A DNA stretch of 33,817 nt from Candidatus Harrisonbacteria bacterium. GTDB taxonomy: Bacteria; Patescibacteriota; Minisyncoccia; UBA6257; 1-14-0-10-44-23. The position numbers and the translations under genes were made by a program. The notes below the pieces were generated by a model. The model was given only the letters and a program-made list of their open reading frames with translations. It was not told the origin of the DNA and ran no database searches. The DNA is taken from contig JAHFLF010000001.1 in NCBI GenBank assembly GCA_023255625.1, forward strand, positions 568,074 through 601,890, in the 5' to 3' direction. Shown piece by piece: positions 29,985-33,817 of this stretch (its first letter is position 1; every line of letters starts with the position of its first letter).

Positions 29985-30407
29985 ATGACCCGTCTTGTTG
30001 GTAAAAAAATGAAGATGACGCAGATGTTTAAGGACGGACGCCAGTACGGCGTTACGCCGATTAAGCTCGGCGAAAAAGCGGACATTGCTCTTGTTAAGGT
30101 CGGTAGCTCTGTGATGGTTTCTGGCATTAGCAAGGGTAAGGGTTTTGCGGGTGGTGTGAAGCGCTGGCACTTTAAAGGAGGTCCGGCTACGCATGGTCAG
30201 AAAAATCGTCACCGCGCGCCAGGATCAATTGGTAACACAACTCCACAGCGTGTTTTGCCGGGTCGCCACATGGCAGGGCGCATGGGTATGGACCGTATTA
30301 CCTCGCGCAATATTCCGGTACTTGATGTTGATACGGAAAAGCGCGTCGTTTTGTTAAATGGCTCCGTGCCGGGCACGGTAGGAAGGGAGATGGAGATAAG
30401 AATATGA
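29985..30407 (+). CDS. rplC: 50S ribosomal protein L3, unusually short
   Basis: Only 140 residues, against about 205 in most bacteria. The N terminus (LVGKKMKMTQMF) and the C-terminal half are clear: VSGISKGKGFAGGVKRWHFK (about residues 45-64), GGPATHGQKNRHRAPGSIGN (about 65-84), the loop reaching towards the peptidyl transferase centre, and PGRHMAGRMGMDRIT. Missing are about 60 residues that normally link the first strands to VTGxSKGKGFAG. The reading frame is intact, so this looks like true shortening, not a frameshift. L3 nucleates 50S assembly. rplC is first in the operon after its own promoter and leader, instead of following rpsJ directly. Confidence 0.95.
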   Translation: MTRLVGKKMKMTQMFKDGRQYGVTPIKLGEKADIALVKVGSSVMVSGISKGKGFAGGVKRWHFKGGPATHGQKNRHRAPGSIGNTTPQRVLPGRHMAGRMGMDRITSRNIPVLDVDTEKRVVLLNGSVPGTVGREMEIRI

Positions 30408-30510
30408 AGTAATTTCTAATTATCAATTTCTAATTTCTAAACAATTCTCAATTTAGAAATTCCGAAATTAAATCATTGTTTGAAAATTGAAAATTAGAAA
30501 TTGAAAATTT
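30408..30510 (+). repeat. Low-complexity hairpin spacer with the 87-nt identical core (copy 2)
   Basis: The core 30423-30509 is identical to 21895-21981 upstream of rpsG. It ends 1 base before the rplD ATG. Confidence 0.8.
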
Positions 30511-31134
30511 ATGAATGTGGATCTCTACAACATGAAAGGAGAAAAGACCGGCGGGATAGAAATATCGGACGCTATCTTTGCGCGGGAATGGAATGCTGAT
30601 TTGGTGCATCAGATTGTTTTAGCGCAACAGGCCAATCTTCGCCGGCCATGGGCGCACGCCAAAGGACGCGGTGAGGTGCGTGGTGGCGGTAAAAAGCCAT
30701 GGAAGCAGAAGGGTACTGGCCGCGCTCGGCATGGTTCTACCCGTTCTCCAATTTGGAAGGGTGGCGGTGCAAGCCATGGCCCGGTTAAGACCCGTGATTT
30801 TAGCCAGAAGATTAATAAAAAAATGTTGCGTGCGGCTTTGCACTCTGCGCTTTCTAAAAAATTAGCCGAAGGTAATTTGATATTTGTAGACGCTTTAACT
30901 GTAGCTACCGGCAAGACTAAAGAAGTCTCCGCTATGCTCAAAACTTTTCTTAAAACCAAGCGCACTCTCTCTTCGACTTTGCTTATCCGCGACATGAAGA
31001 ACACCGGTATCAGCCGAGCCGCGCGCAATGTTTCGAATGTTGAGATTCTTTCTGCTGACGGGCTGAACATTTACGATGTTATGAAAGCTAAAAATATCTT
31101 GATCGAACAAGATGCGGTTGGATCGATAAAGTAA
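30511..31134 (+). CDS. rplD: 50S ribosomal protein L4
   Basis: A 207-residue protein of normal length. The long exit-tunnel loop shows RPWAHAKGRGEVRGGGKKPW (about residues 44-63) and QKGTGRARHGSTRSPIWKGG (about 65-84). The globular domain continues KMLRAALHSALSKKLAEG and ends with the family-like DGLNIYDVMKAKNILIEQDAV. L4 lines the peptide exit tunnel and in many bacteria represses its own operon through the leader RNA. The start is preceded by the 87-nt hairpin element and no SD; L23 follows 21 bp later. Confidence 0.98.
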   Translation: MNVDLYNMKGEKTGGIEISDAIFAREWNADLVHQIVLAQQANLRRPWAHAKGRGEVRGGGKKPWKQKGTGRARHGSTRSPIWKGGGASHGPVKTRDFSQKINKKMLRAALHSALSKKLAEGNLIFVDALTVATGKTKEVSAMLKTFLKTKRTLSSTLLIRDMKNTGISRAARNVSNVEILSADGLNIYDVMKAKNILIEQDAVGSIK

Positions 31135-31155
31135 AAATGAAGATTTTTGAAATTT

Positions 31156-31437
31156 ATGGCCGACAAAACTTTAATCAAACATCCGCACATCACTGAAAAA
31201 TCTTCGCTGCTCGCCGAAAGCAATCAGTATGTTTTTGTGGTTGTTCCAGGAGCGACGGCGCCGGAGGTGAAGAAGGCCATTATGGCTACCTACAAAGTGA
31301 AGGTGGCGAAAGTTCGGATGATTAACGCTAAGCCGAAGGAGAAGCGCTATGGCCGGACGATGGGCACTAAACCGGGATATCGAAAGGCGATAGTAACTTT
31401 GAAAAAGGGCGAGAAACTGGACATTCTGACAGCATAA
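31156..31437 (+). CDS. rplW: 50S ribosomal protein L23
   Basis: A 93-residue protein of normal length. Motifs: LIKHPHITEKSSLLAESNQY (about residues 5-24), VVPGATAPEVKKAIMATYKV (about 28-47) and the basic loop INAKPKEKRYGRTMGTKPGY (about 55-74), ending AIVTLKKGEKLDIL. L23 sits at the tunnel exit and docks trigger factor and SRP. ATG 31156 is the natural start; an in-frame TTG at 31147 would add only three residues. The spacing to rplD is 21 bp and no SD is seen. Confidence 0.97.
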   Translation: MADKTLIKHPHITEKSSLLAESNQYVFVVVPGATAPEVKKAIMATYKVKVAKVRMINAKPKEKRYGRTMGTKPGYRKAIVTLKKGEKLDILTA

Positions 31438-31491
31438 TTTCTAAATTTTAAATTGTTTAAAAATTGAAAATTAGAAATTGAAAATTTGACT
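31438..31491 (+). repeat. Short low-complexity hairpin spacer before rplB
   Basis: About 50 bp of AATTTCTAAATTTT words followed by AAAATTGAAAATTAGAAATT. The right half equals the end of the 87-nt core, with a reduced left arm. Confidence 0.65.
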
Positions 31492-32325
31492 ATGAAATCC
31501 TACAATCCCACAAGTCCATCGATGCGTCAGCGAACGATCGTTGAATATAAGAAATTGCTCTCCGGTGATAAGCCGAAGAAGTCTTTGACCAGCAAAATTC
31601 AAGATCGGGCCGGCCGCAACAATCGCGGCGTGATTACCACGCGGCACCAGGGCGGCGGGGTGAAAAAGTCTTATCGCATGATTGATTTTGTGATGAACAA
31701 AATCAATGTCCCGGGTACAATCACGACGATTGAGTATGATCCTTACCGCAGCGCTTTTATATCACTCGTTGTATATAAAGATGGTGATCAGCGCTATCTT
31801 TTAACTCCGCAGAATGTGAAGGTTGGCGAGGAGGTTATTACTGCTCCGAACGCGCCGATTAAAATTGGTAATCGTTTACAGTTAAAAAATATTCCGATCG
31901 GCTATCAGGTTTTTGCCGTTGAGGTTCGTCCTGGCGGCGGTGCGACTCTGGCCCGTTCGGCTGGCGGTTATGTCGAGGTGCTTGGCTCTGATGCCGGTTT
32001 GACCGATTTGCGTTTGGCTTCAAAAGAGGTTCGCCGAGTTCCATCTGATTGTTACGCTACGATCGGCGCGGTTTCTAATCCGGATTATAGCTTGACCAAC
32101 TTGGGCAAGGCAGGCCGCAGCCGTCACCTGGGCATTCGTCCGACTGTTCGTGGTAGCGCTATGAACCCGGTTGATCACCCGTACGGTGGTGGTGAGGGTG
32201 CGCAGCCGCGTGGAACTAAGCGCCCGAAGACAATGTGGGGCAAGGTTGTCGGTGGCCACAAGACTCGTTTGCCGAAGAAGTGGTCGAATAAGTTTATTAT
32301 TCAACGCCGGCCCAAAATAAGATAA
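31492..32325 (+). CDS. rplB: 50S ribosomal protein L2
   Basis: A 277-residue protein of normal length. Motifs: MKSYNPTSPSMRQRTIVEYK at the start, GRNNRGVITTRHQGGGVKKS (about residues 41-60), RPGGGATLARSAGGYVEV (about 146-163) and the C-terminal GSAMNPVDHPYGGGEGAQP (about 218-236), which carries the His needed for peptidyl transfer, then WGKVVGGHKTR. L2 joins the subunits and supports the catalytic centre. ATG 31492 gives the standard N terminus; the TTG at 31486 is less likely. It lies after a short hairpin spacer. Confidence 0.98.
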   Translation: MKSYNPTSPSMRQRTIVEYKKLLSGDKPKKSLTSKIQDRAGRNNRGVITTRHQGGGVKKSYRMIDFVMNKINVPGTITTIEYDPYRSAFISLVVYKDGDQRYLLTPQNVKVGEEVITAPNAPIKIGNRLQLKNIPIGYQVFAVEVRPGGGATLARSAGGYVEVLGSDAGLTDLRLASKEVRRVPSDCYATIGAVSNPDYSLTNLGKAGRSRHLGIRPTVRGSAMNPVDHPYGGGEGAQPRGTKRPKTMWGKVVGGHKTRLPKKWSNKFIIQRRPKIR

Positions 32326-32425
32326 AAGTAAAAAGTTCATCAAGTTTGTCAAGTGAAGAAAAATCAAAACAGGATCCATTCTCAACTTTACAACTTGTAA
32401 CTTGAAAAACTTGTAACTAACTAAT
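32326..32425 (+). repeat. Low-complexity spacer before rpsS
   Basis: It is built from AAGTTCATCAAGTTTGTCAAG words on the left and ACTTTACAACTTGTAACTTG words on the right, which are partly complementary (CAAGTT with AACTTG). It ends at the rpsS ATG. Confidence 0.55.
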
Positions 32426-32773
32426 ATGTCACGCTCCTCTAAAAAAGGTCCATTCGTTGATCCGAAGCTGATTAAGAAGGTCAGTTTATTGAAGTCGGGT
32501 GATCGCAAGGTGATTAAAACCTGGGCCCGGCATTCAGTTATTGCTCCTGAATTTGTTGGTTTCATGTTCGGAGTTCATAATGGCCGCAAACATATTGAAG
32601 TTTTGATTAAGGAAGAAATGGTTGGCCACCGATTAGGAGAATTTTCTCCAACCAGGCACTTTACGAAACATGGCGGTAAGCTCACTAAACAGCTGGAAGC
32701 GGCTGCCTCGGCTACTGAAGCGGCTAAGAAGGCGGCCAGTCAGGCCGCGCCGGCCGGGGCAGTAAAAAAATAG
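32426..32773 (+). CDS. rpsS: 30S ribosomal protein S19
   Basis: A 115-residue protein; the typical length is about 92. The core is canonical: [19 protein letters not shown] (residues 1-19), [20 protein letters not shown] (about 33-52) and [20 protein letters not shown] (about 66-85). The final 28 residues ([20 protein letters not shown]) are an Ala/Lys-rich extension that is likely disordered. S19 sits in the 30S head next to S13 and contacts tRNA and the 50S subunit. The gene follows rplB after a 100-bp spacer and precedes rplV, the normal S10-operon order. Confidence 0.97.
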   Translation: MSRSSKKGPFVDPKLIKKVSLLKSGDRKVIKTWARHSVIAPEFVGFMFGVHNGRKHIEVLIKEEMVGHRLGEFSPTRHFTKHGGKLTKQLEAAASATEAAKKAASQAAPAGAVKK

Positions 32774-32870
32774 CTTAATCAGCTTTTCAGCTTGTCAGAA
32801 AAAGCAGAGAAGCACAGAATACAAAAACCTAAAAAGCTAAGAAGCTGACCAGCTGATAAGCTAACAAGAT
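32774..32870 (+). repeat. Low-complexity hairpin spacer before rplV
   Basis: AGCTTTTCAGCTTGTCAG words on the left face AGCTAAGAAGCTGACCAGCT words on the right; CAGCTT and AAGCTG repeats are complementary, giving alternative registers of pairing. Confidence 0.6.
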
Positions 32871-33443
32871 ATGCACACAGAAAAAGTACAACTAAATTAT
32901 CTGATGATCTCGCCGCGCAAGGTACGGCTGATTGCCAATACTCTAAAGGGCATGCCGATTATTGAGGCGCAGGCGCAGCTGATGTTGCGTCCGCAACGCA
33001 CAGCTGATGCGCTTTTACGGTTGTTAAATAGCGCGGTGGCCAATGTCAAACACAACAAACAAATTGGCGTTGATTCGCTGCGGGTTAAGCAGGTGGTTGT
33101 AGATCCGGCACCGGTTTTAAAACGCTCATTGCCGCGTGCCCAGGGTCGGGCAACCTCGATTTTTAAACGAATGTCGCATGTGACGCTGATCATTGAAGAG
33201 ATGGCCGCGCCAAAAGTTGCCCGTTTTGTTATTCCGGTGGCTCCGAAGAAAGAGAATAAGAAAAGTCCGGCACCGAATCGGCCTTCTCGTCGAGCTACTA
33301 AAGACGAAAAGAAAACAGATTTGGAGCACGCCAGACCGGAAAAGAAGCTGGTTGATCCGAAAGAGCAAGTTCATGATGCTGCCGAGCGAAAGTCGAATAC
33401 GCGCGGCGTGATGAAGAGATTATTTAATCGGAAAGCGATTTGA
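32871..33443 (+). CDS. rplV: 50S ribosomal protein L22 with basic C-terminal extension
   Basis: A 190-residue protein; typical L22 is about 110. The core domain reads VQLNYLMISPRKVRLIANTL (about residues 6-25), LLNSAVANVKHNKQIGVDSL (about 50-69) and the tunnel beta-hairpin region PRAQGRATSIFKRMSHVTLI (about 87-106). From about residue 120 an extra 70 residues rich in Lys, Arg, Pro and Glu (KKENKKSPAPNRPSRRATKD and onward) follow, likely disordered. L22 lines the exit tunnel. The gene lies between rpsS and rpsC as expected. Confidence 0.97.
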   Translation: MHTEKVQLNYLMISPRKVRLIANTLKGMPIIEAQAQLMLRPQRTADALLRLLNSAVANVKHNKQIGVDSLRVKQVVVDPAPVLKRSLPRAQGRATSIFKRMSHVTLIIEEMAAPKVARFVIPVAPKKENKKSPAPNRPSRRATKDEKKTDLEHARPEKKLVDPKEQVHDAAERKSNTRGVMKRLFNRKAI

Positions 33444-33560
33444 TTTCATCAAATCAAGTTCAAAGTTATCAAGTTCATAAAGTTGAAAGTAGGAACTGGA
33501 AACTTGATAAATTGAAAAAACTTGATAAACTTTAAAACTTGATAACTTTATAACTAATTC
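33444..33560 (+). repeat. Low-complexity hairpin spacer before rpsC
   Basis: AAGTTATCAAGTT on the left is the exact complement of AACTTGATAACTT on the right. The 117-bp spacer is made almost entirely of CTTGATAA- and AAGTT-type words and ends at the rpsC ATG. Confidence 0.65.
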
Positions 33561-33817
33561 ATGGGTCAAAAAATCCGACCAGATTCATTCCGCTTAGGTA
33601 TCACTCGCGACTGGAACGCGCGTTGGTATGCAGGCAAGTCATTCGCCGCAAAATTGCAGGAGGATGTTTTGATTCGGCGAGTTATTGAAGAGAAAATTAA
33701 GCTGGCCGGGGTTGTGAGTGTGATCATTGAGCGCAGCGCCAACAATGCTTATCGAGTTGCGATCAAGGCGGCCAGACCCGGTTTTATTATCGGCCGCGGC
33801 GGTACCGGTATCGAAGA
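33561..33817 (+). CDS. rpsC: 30S ribosomal protein S3, 3' truncated by window
   Basis: The first 85 codons are visible. MGQKIRPDSFRLGITRDWNA is the canonical start, SFAAKLQEDVLIRRVIEEKI follows, and the KH-domain GxxG appears as ARPGFIIGRGGTGIE at the window edge. S3 forms the mRNA entry channel with S4 and S5. The gene follows rplV after a low-complexity hairpin spacer. The rest of the gene, including the C-terminal domain, lies outside the window. Confidence 0.97.
   Translation, partial: MGQKIRPDSFRLGITRDWNARWYAGKSFAAKLQEDVLIRRVIEEKIKLAGVVSVIIERSANNAYRVAIKAARPGFIIGRGGTGIE

Overview
The window looks like a chromosomal fragment of a Candidate Phyla Radiation (Patescibacteria) bacterium. The signs are small genes in compact, overlapping runs, divergent core translation proteins with lineage-type indels (S12 insertion, very short L3, extended S10 and L22), almost no Shine-Dalgarno (SD) sequences on the ordinary genes, and several probable leaderless starts where the -10 box ends 6-8 nt before ATG. 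This is inferred from sequence reading alone; no 16S gene is present to confirm it.

Layout. 1-4291: the 3' end of a PD-(D/E)XK-tailed helicase/nuclease, then a nucleotidyltransferase, a protein resembling cyclodipeptide synthases, a P-loop kinase, an ArsR-type repressor and a UMF1-like MFS transporter; two copies of a 28-bp palindrome bracket arsR, and a third related copy lies after dinB. 4292-11880: dinB, a PD-(D/E)XK nuclease, an RRM RNA-binding protein, a GlcD-type flavoprotein and a DUF167 protein, interrupted by three GC-rich single-gene cassettes (a MOSC protein and two orphans). 11882-21198: obg, an FKBP isomerase, two small proteins, typA, then a tight run of AI-2E-type transporter, threonylcarbamoyl-AMP synthase, HAD phosphatase, thioredoxin-reductase-like protein, corrinoid adenosyltransferase, a membrane protein and an M50 protease. 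21254-33817: the str/S10 ribosomal region: rpsL-rpsG-fusA, a small membrane protein, tuf-rpsJ, then an interruption (a PvcA/Dit1-like protein behind tRNA-Cys, and two more GC-rich cassettes), then rplC-rplD-rplW-rplB-rpsS-rplV-rpsC with rpsC cut by the window end.

Three patterns are not explained by the gene list. (1) Five GC-rich cassettes, each a single gene with a strong SD and a strong GC hairpin terminator, are scattered among AT-richer, SD-less genes; four of the five products are unfamiliar. (2) Intergenic spacers between ribosomal genes are about 55-120-nt low-complexity, self-complementary sequences; two of them share an identical 87-nt core 8.5 kb apart. Related word-like repeats and a palindrome also sit in frame inside obg, the thioredoxin-reductase-like gene and the corrinoid adenosyltransferase gene. 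(3) Two elements (10474-10543 and 25247-25328) share an invariant 12-nt loop and internal-loop bases while their stems differ but stay paired, which is the signature of a structured RNA or a selected hairpin element.

As a working picture, the 646-4291 block could be a small metabolite or resistance unit (tRNA-using synthase, nucleotidyltransferase, kinase, repressor, exporter), and the right half is the cell's translation core with leader hairpins, attenuator-like terminators and strong sigma-70 type promoters.
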